A DNA stretch of 64,000 nt from JAEINY01 sp942490535 (GCA_942490535.1 CALNXQ010000002.1:186001-250000), one strand, 5' to 3'; positions 41,594-51,825 are shown, counted from the stretch's first letter. Numbers and translations are program-made. The notes: generated from the sequence alone by a model not told the origin.

Positions 41594-42601
41594 ATGTCAA
41601 AAATCAAGATTGGTATTAACGGGTTTGGCCGTATCGGACGTTTCGTTTTCCGTCAAGCTGTTGCAAAAGGAACTGTACAAGTTGTAGCTATCAACGACCT
41701 TATCGACGTTGACTACATGGCTTACATGTTGAAATATGATTCTACTCATGGTCGTTTTGATGGAACTGTTGAAGTAAAAGACGGTTCATTGATCGTAAAT
41801 GGTGATGTAGTACGCGTAACTGCCGAAAGAAACCCTGCTGACATTAACTGGGGTGCTGTAGGTGCTGACTACGTGGTGGAATCAACTGGTTTATTCTTAA
41901 CTAAAGAATCAGCTCAGGGACACATCGCTGCCGGTGCGAAAAAAGTAGTAATGTCTGCACCTTCTAAAGACGATACACCAATGTTCGTGATGGGTGTAAA
42001 CAACAAAGAGTACAAAAACGACATGACATTCGTATCTAACGCATCTTGTACTACTAACTGTTTAGCACCTGTTGCAAAAGTATTGAATGATAAATTCGGA
42101 ATCGTTAGCGGTTTGATGACGACTGTTCACGCTACTACTGCTACTCAAAAAACGGTTGACGGTCCTTCTGCGAAAGACTGGAGAGGTGGACGTGGAGCTG
42201 GTCAAAACATCATTCCTTCTTCTACTGGTGCTGCTAAAGCGGTAGGTAAAGTAATTCCTGCCCTGAACGGTAAATTAACAGGTATGGCTTTCCGTGTTCC
42301 TACTCCTGACGTTTCTGTAGTTGACCTAACTGTAAACCTTGCAAAAGGTGCTTCATATGCTGAGATTTGTGCAGCTATGAAAGAAGCTTCTGAAGGTGAA
42401 TTGAAGGGTATTTTAGGATATACTGAAGATGCTGTTGTTTCTAACGATTTCATCGGTGAAACTCAAACTTCTGTATTCGATGCTACTGCTGGTATTGCAT
42501 TGACTGACACGTTCGTAAAAGTTGTATCTTGGTATGACAACGAAATGGGTTACTCAGCAAAAGTATGTGAATTGATCGAGTACATGGAATCAGTAAAATA
42601 A
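41594..42601 (+). CDS. gap: Glyceraldehyde-3-phosphate dehydrogenase
   Basis: 335 residues. NAD-binding motif NGFGRIGRFVFRQA (about 9-22), D35 selecting NAD, active-site C152 in SNASCTTNCLAP, H179 in TTVHATTATQ, and the C-terminal SWYDNEMGYSAKV. It makes 1,3-bisphosphoglycerate in glycolysis. Codons are strongly biased to GTA, GGT and AAC-type choices expected for a highly expressed gene. Own promoter and terminator. Confidence 0.99.
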   Translation: MSKIKIGINGFGRIGRFVFRQAVAKGTVQVVAINDLIDVDYMAYMLKYDSTHGRFDGTVEVKDGSLIVNGDVVRVTAERNPADINWGAVGADYVVESTGLFLTKESAQGHIAAGAKKVVMSAPSKDDTPMFVMGVNNKEYKNDMTFVSNASCTTNCLAPVAKVLNDKFGIVSGLMTTVHATTATQKTVDGPSAKDWRGGRGAGQNIIPSSTGAAKAVGKVIPALNGKLTGMAFRVPTPDVSVVDLTVNLAKGASYAEICAAMKEASEGELKGILGYTEDAVVSNDFIGETQTSVFDATAGIALTDTFVKVVSWYDNEMGYSAKVCELIEYMESVK

Positions 42602-42620
42602 TTGATTGACCATTATATTG

Positions 42621-42649
42621 AAAGCGTCTCTATTAGGGACGCTTTTTTT
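42621..42649 (+). terminator. Terminator of gap
   Basis: AAAGCGTCTC and GGGACGCTTT pair over 10 positions with one G-T and a 5-nt loop, followed by a T7 run. It ends 9 bp before the convergent deacetylase gene. Confidence 0.9.
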
Positions 42650-42657
42650 ATTTCCAC

Positions 42658-43731
42658 TTATTCCTTTACTTCTGGATTGATAACTAGTCGACTTCCCCAA
42701 TACCACTGTCCTTTCTTATCCCTGGCGGTAAATGTGATCAACGTCCGCCGTCGATTCGCCGGTACCTTAAACAAAACATCAACCACATTACCGTGTTTGG
42801 TAAACACATCTGATCGATTCTGTCCGGCTATGAAACAATTCAATTGATCCAATTCTGCATTGGCAAGCTTCAAATTAAATGAGATTGCTTCCCCTGCTTT
42901 CACTATGAGCGGTAATTGCTCAGACGATTGCCATTTCAATGGTTTCATAGTTACTTTTGACTGAAATTGGTCCAGCCGAACGAATTCTCCTGCCATGGGA
43001 AACCGGGGTATCGCAAATGGTTCAGATTGCTCGTTCCACACGCCTGAGTTTTGAGCAAACCCCAATTGATAACCATGCTTCTTTAACACATTAATCATCA
43101 CTTGATCAAATTCGCCATAAGGATACGAGTAAACATTGGGAATAAAACCAAGATGCTTTTTGAAGAGTGATGCTGCGGTCAATAAATCGTCTTCAAAAAA
43201 CTGAGCTCTTTTTGAATCCGATAAATTAATGAAATGAGAGTGCGCATGAGAATGATGACCAATTTCAATGCCTTGATCTGCGATTTCTTTTATCTGTTCC
43301 CAGGTCAGATAATCTTTCGAGCCGACACTCTCAGTATTGATAAACAAAGTAGCGGTTACATTATTCTTTTTAATGGTCTCCAGCCCTTTACAGTAAAAGG
43401 ATTGATAGCCATCATCAACCGTAATAACAACCTGCTTGTGATCTGATACATCCGCATTTTCATTCACTTGAGAGGCCGTTAAAAATGAAAATCCTTGACT
43501 TTTGAGATATTTAATATGGGACTCAAAATCCGACACGGAAGTATTAGTTGAAGGATATCGAGTATCACCAAAGCGATGATAAACGATACACACCGCAGAA
43601 AATGGTTCTGAAACATTTGATTGTTGAGAATTATAGACAGATAAGGCAAATAAACAACCTACTGGTCCAATATATAGAAAAATGAAAATAACTACGCGGC
43701 TATAAACTTGTCCAAATTGGATCATCTTCAT
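42658..43731 (-). CDS. Polysaccharide deacetylase (NodB-like), membrane-anchored
   Basis: 357 residues from the ATG at 43731; starts at 43758 or 43725 are also possible. After an N-terminal hydrophobic anchor the NodB domain shows VVITVDDGYQSFY (catalytic Asp and metal Asp), GHHSHAHSHF (metal histidines) and SYPYGEFDQ. A C-terminal beta domain of about 110 residues follows. It likely removes acetyl groups from a cell-wall or exopolysaccharide sugar. It overlaps the end of the glucosaminidase gene, so the two are translationally coupled and probably remodel the same polymer. Confidence 0.88.
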   Translation of the reverse strand: MKMIQFGQVYSRVVIFIFLYIGPVGCLFALSVYNSQQSNVSEPFSAVCIVYHRFGDTRYPSTNTSVSDFESHIKYLKSQGFSFLTASQVNENADVSDHKQVVITVDDGYQSFYCKGLETIKKNNVTATLFINTESVGSKDYLTWEQIKEIADQGIEIGHHSHAHSHFINLSDSKRAQFFEDDLLTAASLFKKHLGFIPNVYSYPYGEFDQVMINVLKKHGYQLGFAQNSGVWNEQSEPFAIPRFPMAGEFVRLDQFQSKVTMKPLKWQSSEQLPLIVKAGEAISFNLKLANAELDQLNCFIAGQNRSDVFTKHGNVVDVLFKVPANRRRTLITFTARDKKGQWYWGSRLVINPEVKE

Positions 43732-44566
43732 TGATTTTCGCCAACTGATACTTATCAAACTTCGTCAGGTCATTGCATTTGATCACTTTTCGCAAAATTT
43801 CAACATACGCTTCCCGCATTTCAGAGTAATTCTGTAGATGTTTAATTAAAATATACGGATCCTGTGTTTCAAGCCGTGCTTTCCGAAAATCTTTATACGC
43901 ATTGGAACGCGATACTGTATAAAAGTAATCATAAACAGAATCGTGCAAGTTATCATACTTGCGGAGATAAATGGATTTACCTTCACGCCCTTCAAAAGCC
44001 TTGATTCGATTCTCGGACGAATTATAGGACCACATACCATACACATTTTTAGCCTCTCTAAAAAAGCGAGATGTTCCCCATCCCGTTTCAATGGCAGCCT
44101 GGGCTAAAACGATGCTAACCGGATGAGGATGAATATTCTCCAGCAATTGATCCATGGTTTTACACCTATATTGCTTTAAAACCAAATTCATCTCGATACT
44201 ATCTTCTTCTGTTCCCAATCCTAGTTCAAGCTTAGAATGAATCTGCTCAAGTCGCGAACGCTCCTGCTTCATTTTCTCTTGCGCCATCAAAATGGAAGGT
44301 AACATCAGGTGAATAAAACGCTGTTTGCGCGCCATACCCTTTATTTGACTAAAATCCGGATTTCCTTTGTAAACTACCGGCATCACCACACTATCAGCTT
44401 GTAGTAAAACACTGTCGGGATGCACAATCCAGCGCACAGTTACCGGATAGCCTTCCACCGGTGTAGTACGGTACATTAAAGTCAACAGCACAAATACAAC
44501 CAACGTCACAGAACCGCCTATGACCAAAACTCTATAAAACATTGATTTGACTGATTTACTGCTCAT
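43700..44566 (-). CDS. Glucosaminidase-domain protein (Bax/FlgJ-like), membrane-anchored
   Basis: 288 residues. One N-terminal transmembrane helix (about 12-30) then a lysozyme-like glucosaminidase domain with VLAQAAIETGWGTSRFFREA (catalytic Glu in AAIETGWG) and KNVYGMWSYN, typical of beta-N-acetylglucosaminidases acting on peptidoglycan. The C-terminal segment NYSEMREAYVEILRKVI is the usual end of Bax-type proteins. It overlaps the deacetylase gene downstream. Confidence 0.9.
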   Translation of the reverse strand: MSSKSVKSMFYRVLVIGGSVTLVVFVLLTLMYRTTPVEGYPVTVRWIVHPDSVLLQADSVVMPVVYKGNPDFSQIKGMARKQRFIHLMLPSILMAQEKMKQERSRLEQIHSKLELGLGTEEDSIEMNLVLKQYRCKTMDQLLENIHPHPVSIVLAQAAIETGWGTSRFFREAKNVYGMWSYNSSENRIKAFEGREGKSIYLRKYDNLHDSVYDYFYTVSRSNAYKDFRKARLETQDPYILIKHLQNYSEMREAYVEILRKVIKCNDLTKFDKYQLAKINEDDPIWTSL

Positions 44567-45104
44567 AGCACCTCCTCTTTAGCAAACAACTTCACTTAGT
44601 TGATTAAAGATACCTAAAATCGAAAAATTTAAAAATGATTTTTTGACTAATACTCCTACACCGGACTTGCCATTCCTACTCTCCCAACCCAAACAAGCCA
44701 TATAGCAAGGCATATCGAAGTATTTCATCAAGTCATATCTTCCCTGAGCAATTCCTTTTTCAAAAAGAAAGATGAACACACTTAATTATACACAATAAAA
44801 TAAATCTACTGCTTTAAAACCCTGTACTAAAAGACTGCCAGGCAGGTAATAATTAAAGAGAATAATACCGTTCCTAATTTATTAATTCACAAATAAATTC
44901 CTTCACACGCCCCCCCCTTAAAACCGTGAGTCATTGAGATAAGTCATCTTTTTACATAGTATTTATCACATTCATTAAAGAGACAAAAAAGATACCTTCA
45001 TCCTTATTAATAAGCACCTGATAATCTAATATTTTTTAGAGATTTTAGTAGCTTTGCTACAGACACTATGAATATCAATAATCTTACATAAACCTATAAT
45101 TACT
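44567..45104. other. 538-bp A/T-rich divergent intergenic region
   Basis: No believable gene; the minus frame 44579-44779 lacks coding character. It contains a short CTGCCAGGCAG palindrome near 44835, a C-run near 44915 and, close to the aconitase gene, TAGCTTTG at 45049-45056. Promoters for both flanking genes must lie here. Confidence 0.55.
45049..45056 (+). promoter_or_regulatory. -7 promoter element of the aconitase gene
   Basis: TAGCTTTG matches TAnnTTTG, giving a leader of about 42 nt. No -33 TTTG is seen at the usual distance. Confidence 0.45.
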
Positions 45105-47369
45105 ATGGCATTTGACATTGAAATGATTGAAAAGGCCTATACTGAAATGGCTGAGAAAGTTGAAAAAACCAGATCACTTTTAGGCCGGCCTTTAACGTTG
45201 ACTGAAAAAATATTGTATGCACACCTTGCAGACAATTTACCTTCAACGCCATACGAACGTGGACAATCGTATGTAAATTTCAATCCTGACCGGGTAGCGA
45301 TGCAGGATGCAACCGCGCAGATGGCCTTATTGCAATTTATGCAAGCCGGAAAAGATAAAGTGGCTGTTCCTTCAACGGCACATGCTGATCACTTGATTCA
45401 AGCGAAAGTGGGGGCTTCAGATGATTTAAAAACAGCTGAAATCACCAATAAGGAAGTTTACGATTTCTTAAGCTCGGTCTCCAACAAGTATGGTATCGGA
45501 TTCTGGAAGCCAGGAGCTGGTATCATTCACCAGGTGGTATTGGAAAACTACGCTTTCCCGGGTGGAATGATGATTGGAACGGATTCTCATACAGTCAATG
45601 CAGGTGGCCTAGGCATGATCGCCATTGGCGTAGGTGGTGCCGATGCGGTTGACGTGATGGCTGGCATGGCTTGGGAGCTGAAGTTCCCTAAATTAATTGG
45701 GATTAAGCTTACCGGTAAATTAAACGGCTGGGCAGCACCGAAAGACATCATCCTAAAAGTAGCTGGTTTATTAACTGTAAAAGGCGGAACCGGATGCATC
45801 GTGGAATACTTTGGTGAAGGCGCTACATCCATTAGCTGTACCGGAAAAGGTACCATCTGTAACATGGGGGCTGAAATCGGAGCCACAACATCAACATTTG
45901 GCTATGATGAATCCATGGAACGCTACCTACGTGCGACGAGCCGTGCCGATGTGGCAGATGCTGCCAATGCCGTTAAAGCACACTTGACTGCAGATGCTGA
46001 AGTCTATGCCAATCCGGAAAAATACTTCGACCAAGTGATTGAAATCAATCTGGATGAACTGGAACCTCACTTAAATGGGCCATTTACGCCGGATCGTGCA
46101 ACACCAATCTCCCAAATGCGTGAAGAAGCTGAAAAAAACGGCTGGCCATTGAAAGTAGATGTTGGTTTAATTGGTTCCTGTACCAACTCATCGTATGAGG
46201 ATATCTCCAAAGCGGCTTCCATAGCCAAACAGGCAGCTGAAAAGAATTTGAAAGCCAAAGGTGAATTTAAAATCACACCGGGTTCTGAATTGGTTCGCTA
46301 CACCATCGATCGCGATGGATTAACCAACACCTTTAACCAGATTGGAGGAGAAGTTTATGCCAACGCCTGCGGACCATGTATTGGCATGTGGGCCCGCACC
46401 GGCGCCGAAAAGCAAGAAAAAAACACCATTGTACACTCATTCAACCGCAACTTTGCCAAACGTGCCGATGGCAATCCAAACACCTATGCATTTGTGGGTT
46501 CACCTGAATTAGTAACCGCATTGGCCATTGCCGGTGACCTTGGTTTCAACCCAATTACCGATACCTTGACCAATGAAAAAGGGGAGCAAGTGAAATTAGA
46601 TGCCCCTACTGGATATGAATTACCACCACAAGGATTTGCCGTTGAGGATGCCGGTTACCAGGCCCCTGCCGAAGATGGATCTGGCATCGAAGTGGTTGTT
46701 AACCCAGATAGTAAACGTCTGCAATTACTAACCCCTTTTGCACCTTGGGATGGCAAAAACATTACCGGTGCCAAATTGCTGATTAAAGCGTTAGGCAAGT
46801 GTACCACGGATCATATTTCAATGGCTGGTCCCTGGTTACAATATCGCGGTCACCTGGATAACATTTCCAACAACATGCTGATTGGAGCTGTAAATGCCTT
46901 CAATGAAGAAACCAACAAAGTAAAAAATCAATTGACCGGCGAATATGGCGAAGTACCACAAGTACAACGTGCCTACAAAGCGGAAAACATAGCTTCAATT
47001 GTAGTTGGGGATCATAATTACGGTGAAGGCTCCTCACGTGAGCATGCTGCCATGGAACCGCGTCACTTAGGCGTGAGAGCTGTATTGGTGAAGAGTTTTG
47101 CCCGCATCCACGAAACCAACCTGAAAAAACAGGGAATGTTAGGGTTAACCTTTGCCAATGAGGCCGATTACGATAAGATTCAAGAAGATGACACCTTTAA
47201 CTTTTTGGACCTGGATCAGTTTACTCCTGGTAAATCCTTGCAGCTGGAAATGGTGCATGCTGACGGCTCTAAAGAGGTCATCACAGTTAATCATAGCTAC
47301 AATGAACAACAAATAGCCTGGTTTAAAGCGGGATCAGCCTTAAACTTAATTAAAAAACAAAACGGATAA
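45105..47369 (+). CDS. acn: Aconitate hydratase
   Basis: 754 residues, the mitochondrial-type aconitase length. The three 4Fe-4S cysteines are in VGLIGSCTNSSYED and ANACGPCIGMW. Further family motifs are MIGTDSHTVNAGGLGMIAIG and the swivel-domain NYGEGSSREHAAMEPRHLG. It interconverts citrate and isocitrate in the TCA cycle. Single-gene unit with a strong terminator. Confidence 0.97.
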   Translation: MAFDIEMIEKAYTEMAEKVEKTRSLLGRPLTLTEKILYAHLADNLPSTPYERGQSYVNFNPDRVAMQDATAQMALLQFMQAGKDKVAVPSTAHADHLIQAKVGASDDLKTAEITNKEVYDFLSSVSNKYGIGFWKPGAGIIHQVVLENYAFPGGMMIGTDSHTVNAGGLGMIAIGVGGADAVDVMAGMAWELKFPKLIGIKLTGKLNGWAAPKDIILKVAGLLTVKGGTGCIVEYFGEGATSISCTGKGTICNMGAEIGATTSTFGYDESMERYLRATSRADVADAANAVKAHLTADAEVYANPEKYFDQVIEINLDELEPHLNGPFTPDRATPISQMREEAEKNGWPLKVDVGLIGSCTNSSYEDISKAASIAKQAAEKNLKAKGEFKITPGSELVRYTIDRDGLTNTFNQIGGEVYANACGPCIGMWARTGAEKQEKNTIVHSFNRNFAKRADGNPNTYAFVGSPELVTALAIAGDLGFNPITDTLTNEKGEQVKLDAPTGYELPPQGFAVEDAGYQAPAEDGSGIEVVVNPDSKRLQLLTPFAPWDGKNITGAKLLIKALGKCTTDHISMAGPWLQYRGHLDNISNNMLIGAVNAFNEETNKVKNQLTGEYGEVPQVQRAYKAENIASIVVGDHNYGEGSSREHAAMEPRHLGVRAVLVKSFARIHETNLKKQGMLGLTFANEADYDKIQEDDTFNFLDLDQFTPGKSLQLEMVHADGSKEVITVNHSYNEQQIAWFKAGSALNLIKKQNG

Positions 47370-47391
47370 ATCATAGTAATCATCTATTTAT

Positions 47392-47426
47392 AAAGGCTGT
47401 CTGAAAAGACAGCCTTTTCTTTTTTT
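47392..47426 (+). terminator. Terminator of the aconitase gene
   Basis: AAAGGCTGTCT and AGACAGCCTTT form a perfect 11-bp stem with a GAAA loop followed by TTCTTTTTTT, 22 bp past the stop. Confidence 0.93.
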
Positions 47427-47537
47427 AATACTCCCGCTCCATAAACAAATCTGAAATTCGCTAACTTAATCAAAGTTCAGTATTTTTAAATCGTATTCCA
47501 GACAATCACAATCAACAATTCATAAAAACTCAGTAGT

Positions 47538-49601
47538 ATGAAATCTGTATTCAAAAGAGGCTTTATAGGAATGCTTCTTTGCTTAATCGCTCAAACATTC
47601 CAGGTAACAGCCCAGGATGTGCTTACACCTGAAGAATTATTGCAACTCAAATCGGCCTACACGGTTCAATTGCATCCGGACGGCAAACAGTTACTTTATG
47701 TCATTTACACACCCCGTACGGCCAATGAAGCACCTGGAGGTTTACACCCGGGCTACATGGTGGCTGATATAGCCAGCGGGCAATCCCAAACGTTATTCAG
47801 CGAGAACACCCATGCTTCGGCGCCCCAGTGGAGCCCCACGGGTGAGCACCTGGCTTTTCTGATGAAGAAAGAGGGCACCACTCAGATTTTTGTAGTGCCG
47901 GTAGCAGGAGGTGATACCATTCAGGTGACCAATGTACCATCCGGTATTAATAGTTATCTCTGGAGTCCTACCGGAAAAGCATTTGCTTTTAGCTCCACAA
48001 CAGCTACATCAGATAAAGAAAAAGAGCTAAAAAAGAGAGGTTATGATTTCATCTTTTATGAAGAAAATCTGAAAAACGACAATCTGTTTCTAGTGGATAT
48101 CGATGCAGCTCTTCATCCAACAAACCTGAAACAACTCACAGAAGACATCAATGTGTGGGATTTTAACTTTGATAAAACAGGGGATCAAATTGCTTTCTCA
48201 GCTTCTGAACAAAAATTGATCGACCAAAAATACATGTTCCGCAAAATCCACGTCTACGATTTGAAAGCGAATAAAATCAAACGCATCCTCAATAATGTAG
48301 GCAAGATGGGCAACTATAATTTCAGCCCGGACGGCCAATATTTGGCTTATACAGCTGCCCTCAACATCAACGACCATGGGGTAAGCCAAGTGTACAACAC
48401 CAACCTGGAGAGTGGCGAAACCCAAAACCTCACGCCCGAAAAATACAAAGGTCATATCAGTTGGGTGAATTGGAAATCAGAACAGGAGATGGTTTACCTG
48501 GCTCACGAAGGTGTTTATCCAAAGCTCTATACCTTCTCTCTGAAAAATGAAAAACGCAAACTACTTCTGGATGCCAAAGAATCCGGGATTATTTTTGATA
48601 CTCCTTTGTATACTTCCGACTTCAAGCAATTTATATTCAGCGGCAATACACCAGCTGACATTTCAAATTTGTACAGCTGGAAAGTGAAAGGTGACCTAAC
48701 CAAAATGACAAACATCAATCCCGAACTGGCTAACAATGTATTTGGAAAGCAGGAGGTGATTAATTTCACAGCCCGTGATGGATTAAACATTGAAGGCTTA
48801 TTAATGAAACCTGTTGGATATGAAGAAGGTCAAACATATCCCCTCATTATATTTGTGCATGGCGGTCCTGAATCACATCACTCCAATGGATGGTTAAGCC
48901 GTTATGCCACCCCCGGACAAGTGATGGCCGGCAAAGGTTATCTGGTGGCTTATCTAAATTACCGGGCCAGTACCGGCTATGGTGTTGATTTTGCCATGGA
49001 AGGTTTTCAAGATCCCGCAGGTAAAGAATTTGATGATCTGGCCGATGGCATCGAATACCTCATCAACCAAAAAGGAGCCGATCGTGAACGCGTGGGAATG
49101 GCCGGCGGATCCTATGGCGGTTATGCTTCGGCCTGGTTCGCTACTTACTATACAGAGTATGTGAAAGCCGTTGGCGTCTTTGTTGGCATCACAAATATCA
49201 TCAGCAAAAAAGGAACCACCGATATTCCCTACGAGGAGTTATATGTCCACAGTGGGCAACCACTGGAAGAACAGTGGGACATGAACCTGAAAAGAAGTCC
49301 TGTTTACCATGCACACAAAAGCAAAACAGCGACACTTATTTATGGCGGCGCCGCCGATCCACGTATTCACCCCTCACAAAGCATGGAGCTATACCGCCGC
49401 ATGAAGATGAACCACCACCCTGCTGTACGTTTGGTACAGTATCCTGGCGAAGGGCATGGCAACCGCAAACAAGTCGGGCAAATTGATGTATTGCATCGCC
49501 AGTTGGCCTGGATGGATTGGTATGTGAAAGAGCTGAAACCCCTGGACGGACCAATGCCACCGCTGGACATTAGCGATCAGTATGGGTTGGATTGGGACTA
49601 A
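47538..49601 (+). CDS. S9-family (prolyl oligopeptidase-like) serine peptidase, exported
   Basis: 687 residues with a signal peptide (cut near residue 26, FQVTAQ). A WD40-like propeller (about 40-400; repeated PQWSPTGEHLAF, YLWSPTGKAFAF, YNFSPDGQYLAY) is followed by the alpha/beta-hydrolase domain. The nucleophile is in MAGGSYGGYASAW, the Asp in YGGAADPRIHPSQS and the His in YPGEGHGNRK. It resembles periplasmic dipeptidyl aminopeptidases of Bacteroidota that degrade peptides. Standalone gene with terminator. Confidence 0.93.
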   Translation: MKSVFKRGFIGMLLCLIAQTFQVTAQDVLTPEELLQLKSAYTVQLHPDGKQLLYVIYTPRTANEAPGGLHPGYMVADIASGQSQTLFSENTHASAPQWSPTGEHLAFLMKKEGTTQIFVVPVAGGDTIQVTNVPSGINSYLWSPTGKAFAFSSTTATSDKEKELKKRGYDFIFYEENLKNDNLFLVDIDAALHPTNLKQLTEDINVWDFNFDKTGDQIAFSASEQKLIDQKYMFRKIHVYDLKANKIKRILNNVGKMGNYNFSPDGQYLAYTAALNINDHGVSQVYNTNLESGETQNLTPEKYKGHISWVNWKSEQEMVYLAHEGVYPKLYTFSLKNEKRKLLLDAKESGIIFDTPLYTSDFKQFIFSGNTPADISNLYSWKVKGDLTKMTNINPELANNVFGKQEVINFTARDGLNIEGLLMKPVGYEEGQTYPLIIFVHGGPESHHSNGWLSRYATPGQVMAGKGYLVAYLNYRASTGYGVDFAMEGFQDPAGKEFDDLADGIEYLINQKGADRERVGMAGGSYGGYASAWFATYYTEYVKAVGVFVGITNIISKKGTTDIPYEELYVHSGQPLEEQWDMNLKRSPVYHAHKSKTATLIYGGAADPRIHPSQSMELYRRMKMNHHPAVRLVQYPGEGHGNRKQVGQIDVLHRQLAWMDWYVKELKPLDGPMPPLDISDQYGLDWD

Positions 49602-49604
49602 TAA

Positions 49605-49648
49605 AATTAAAGACCTAAAGCAGACTGCATTGCTTTAGGTCTTTAATT
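49605..49648 (+). terminator. 18-bp-stem terminator after the S9 peptidase gene
   Basis: Arms 49605-49622 and 49631-49648 are perfectly complementary over 18 bp with an 8-nt loop; TTTT follows. Confidence 0.9.
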
Positions 49649-49717
49649 TTTAAATTGACAGACCGGATTGAGCATACTATCTTGTTGGTGATTTGATAAA
49701 CTGAAACAACCTTAATT

Positions 49718-50383
49718 ATGGAGGGTAAGAAAACAGCAGTCATTGCAGGAGCGACAGGCTTAATCGGACAATCCCTGGTAAACTTACTAATTGCAGGCGA
49801 CGCCTATCAAAAGATTTACATCCTCACACGCCGTTCCCTACAGGTATTGCATCCCAAGTTACAGTATGAAAAAATAAATTTTGACCAACTTGACGATTGC
49901 TTCTTCAACGAGCCCATTGACGATGTGTATTGCGCGCTGGGATCCACCATTAAAAAAGCAGGCAGCAAAAAAGCCTTTCGCAAAGTCGATTTAGAATACG
50001 TTATTGCCCTGGCCCGCTGGAGTGCTATCAATCACGTAAAAAGCTTCTCCGTGGTAAGCTCCATTGGCGCCTCCCCGAATTCGTCCAATTTTTATTTGCG
50101 TACCAAAGGCCAAATGGAAGAGGCTGTTATGAAGACCGGTGTGCCGGCTGTCTACATCTATCGCCCCTCCTTCTTGACTGGGCATCGCCACGAATTCCGA
50201 CTAAACGAAAAACTGGCGCTCCCTTTTATGAAGATCATATCCCCGATACTCAAAGGGAAATGGCAAAAATACCGACCTATTTCTGGTTCTCAAGTGGCTC
50301 ATGCCATGTACCAGATGGCTCAGACAGGCCGCCAAGAAGCATTGATCTTAGAGTCGGATGAGATTTCGACACTCCGTCAGTAA
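49718..50383 (+). CDS. NAD(P)-binding Rossmann-fold protein (atypical SDR)
   Basis: 221 residues. Cofactor motif VIAGATGLIGQSLVNLL (GATGLIG), a conserved serine in FSVVSSIGAS and an NFYLRTKG segment that supplies the Y-x-x-x-K pair. This is the HTATIP2/HIM1-like group of atypical short-chain dehydrogenases. The substrate is unknown. No operon partner; convergent with the helicase gene. Confidence 0.85.
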   Translation: MEGKKTAVIAGATGLIGQSLVNLLIAGDAYQKIYILTRRSLQVLHPKLQYEKINFDQLDDCFFNEPIDDVYCALGSTIKKAGSKKAFRKVDLEYVIALARWSAINHVKSFSVVSSIGASPNSSNFYLRTKGQMEEAVMKTGVPAVYIYRPSFLTGHRHEFRLNEKLALPFMKIISPILKGKWQKYRPISGSQVAHAMYQMAQTGRQEALILESDEISTLRQ

Positions 50384-50487
50384 GCCTTTCAAAGTCACTA
50401 TTAACACCATTCATGAAGTAAGTGAAGAGCCACTGAAAACAACACCTCTAACGGTTACACCTTTCAGTAACTGCAAAAAACCAAGCT

Positions 50488-51813
50488 CTACTTCGATACT
50501 TCCAGTCTCAGTTTTTTATTCTTGATGCGTTCATTCTTCAGCAATTGCAAGACTTTCGATACCCGATCACGACGCACAGCTACAAAGGCACAATAATCCA
50601 ACACATCAATGAGGCCTAGCTCATCCTTTTGCAGCTTTCCTTTTTTCAGAAAGAGACCAACAATATCCACCTTATTGATTTTATCTTTTTTGCCACTTCC
50701 AATATAAACGGTTATCCAATCAGGTTCCTGTGGCAACTCAGTGTAATCACCAATGGACTCAAACACGACCTCATCGGTGATGTATTCAGGTTGCGCTTCA
50801 TCTTCGGCCAATACCAGATAAGCGGTTCCTTTAGCATTCATCCGTGCAGTCCGTCCATTGCGGTGGACAAATGGCTCTTCCTTGGAAGGCATGTGGTAAT
50901 GAATCACGTATTTAATTTCCGGAATATCCAATCCACGGGAGGCCAAATCAGTAGTGATCAACAAATGGTGACTGCCATTGCGGAATTTAATGAGCGAGCG
51001 CTCCCGTTCCTCTTGTTTCATGCCTCCATGAAACACATCGTGGGCCAGACCTTTTTCATCCAGATGATTACTGATGCGGTCGGCCGCTTCACGATGATTC
51101 ACAAACACCAACATGGGTTCATTTCCCAAATGACACACCAAGCGAAAAAAAGCATCCAGTTTATCCCGGCCATCTGACCGAACGGCTTTTAAGGAAAGTC
51201 CTTGGGGCTGCTCATCTTTACTTATAAAGCTCAACTCAACCGGATCTTTAATGCCTGTAAAAGCAGGAATCTCCTCCATTTGAGTCGCCGATGTTAAAAT
51301 ACTTTGCTGCACCCGTTTCAATTGCCAGATGATCTCTTTCATCTCGTTTTGAAACCCCAGCTCCAGCGCCTTATCAAATTCATCCAATACGAGGGTGCGA
51401 ATACCCGACGGATTAAAACTTTCGCGTCGTAAATGATCAGCTATCCGGCCCGGCGTTCCCACTAGCACAGCCGGTGGATGTTTCAGGTTGTTAATCTCCG
51501 TTTTGATGGCATGCCCGCCGTAACAGCAGTTCACCTTAAAACCGGTTCCCAACTGACGAAAAACTTGTTCGATCTGCAAAGCCAATTCACGCGACGGCGC
51601 CAGAATCAAGGCCTGAACCTTATCAGAATTGGGATCCAGCGTACCCAACAAAGGCAGCATAAAAGCCAGTGTTTTACCGGACCCTGTCGGTGCTAATAAC
51701 ACCATGTCACTTTTGGTCTCAAAAGTTTCAATGGATTTCAACTGCATGGGATTAAGCTGGGTGATGCCCATGTTCTTCAATCCACTCTTCACTAAATCAA
51801 TTATCTTATGCAT
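50488..51813 (-). CDS. DEAD-box RNA helicase (DbpA-like)
   Basis: 441 residues from the ATG at 51813; the frame is open further upstream but lacks helicase character. Motifs: Q motif ITQLNPMQLKSIETF, I APTGSGKTLAFMLPL, Ia ILAPSRELALQ, Ib GTPGRIADHL, II VLDEFDKAL (DEFD, not DEAD), III TSATQMEE, V TTDLASRGLDIP and VI HRNGRTARM. A C-terminal RNA-binding domain with VTVYIGSGKKDKINKVDIVG resembles the DbpA domain, which binds 23S rRNA helix 92. Possible role in 50S assembly. The -7 element ends only 5 nt before the ATG. Confidence 0.93.
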   Translation of the reverse strand: MHKIIDLVKSGLKNMGITQLNPMQLKSIETFETKSDMVLLAPTGSGKTLAFMLPLLGTLDPNSDKVQALILAPSRELALQIEQVFRQLGTGFKVNCCYGGHAIKTEINNLKHPPAVLVGTPGRIADHLRRESFNPSGIRTLVLDEFDKALELGFQNEMKEIIWQLKRVQQSILTSATQMEEIPAFTGIKDPVELSFISKDEQPQGLSLKAVRSDGRDKLDAFFRLVCHLGNEPMLVFVNHREAADRISNHLDEKGLAHDVFHGGMKQEERERSLIKFRNGSHHLLITTDLASRGLDIPEIKYVIHYHMPSKEEPFVHRNGRTARMNAKGTAYLVLAEDEAQPEYITDEVVFESIGDYTELPQEPDWITVYIGSGKKDKINKVDIVGLFLKKGKLQKDELGLIDVLDYCAFVAVRRDRVSKVLQLLKNERIKNKKLRLEVSK

Positions 51814-51817
51814 GGCG

Positions 51818-51825
51818 CAAAGATA
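51818..51825 (-). promoter_or_regulatory. -7 promoter element of the helicase gene
   Basis: TATCTTTG on the minus strand, perfect TAnnTTTG, ends 5 bp before the ATG. Transcription would begin at or next to the start codon, implying a leaderless mRNA. Confidence 0.5.

Noticed and set aside
44567..45104. Gene or small RNA in the long gap before the aconitase gene
   Set aside because: Only short A/T-rich frames, no terminator-like hairpin with a T run and no conserved structure were seen.
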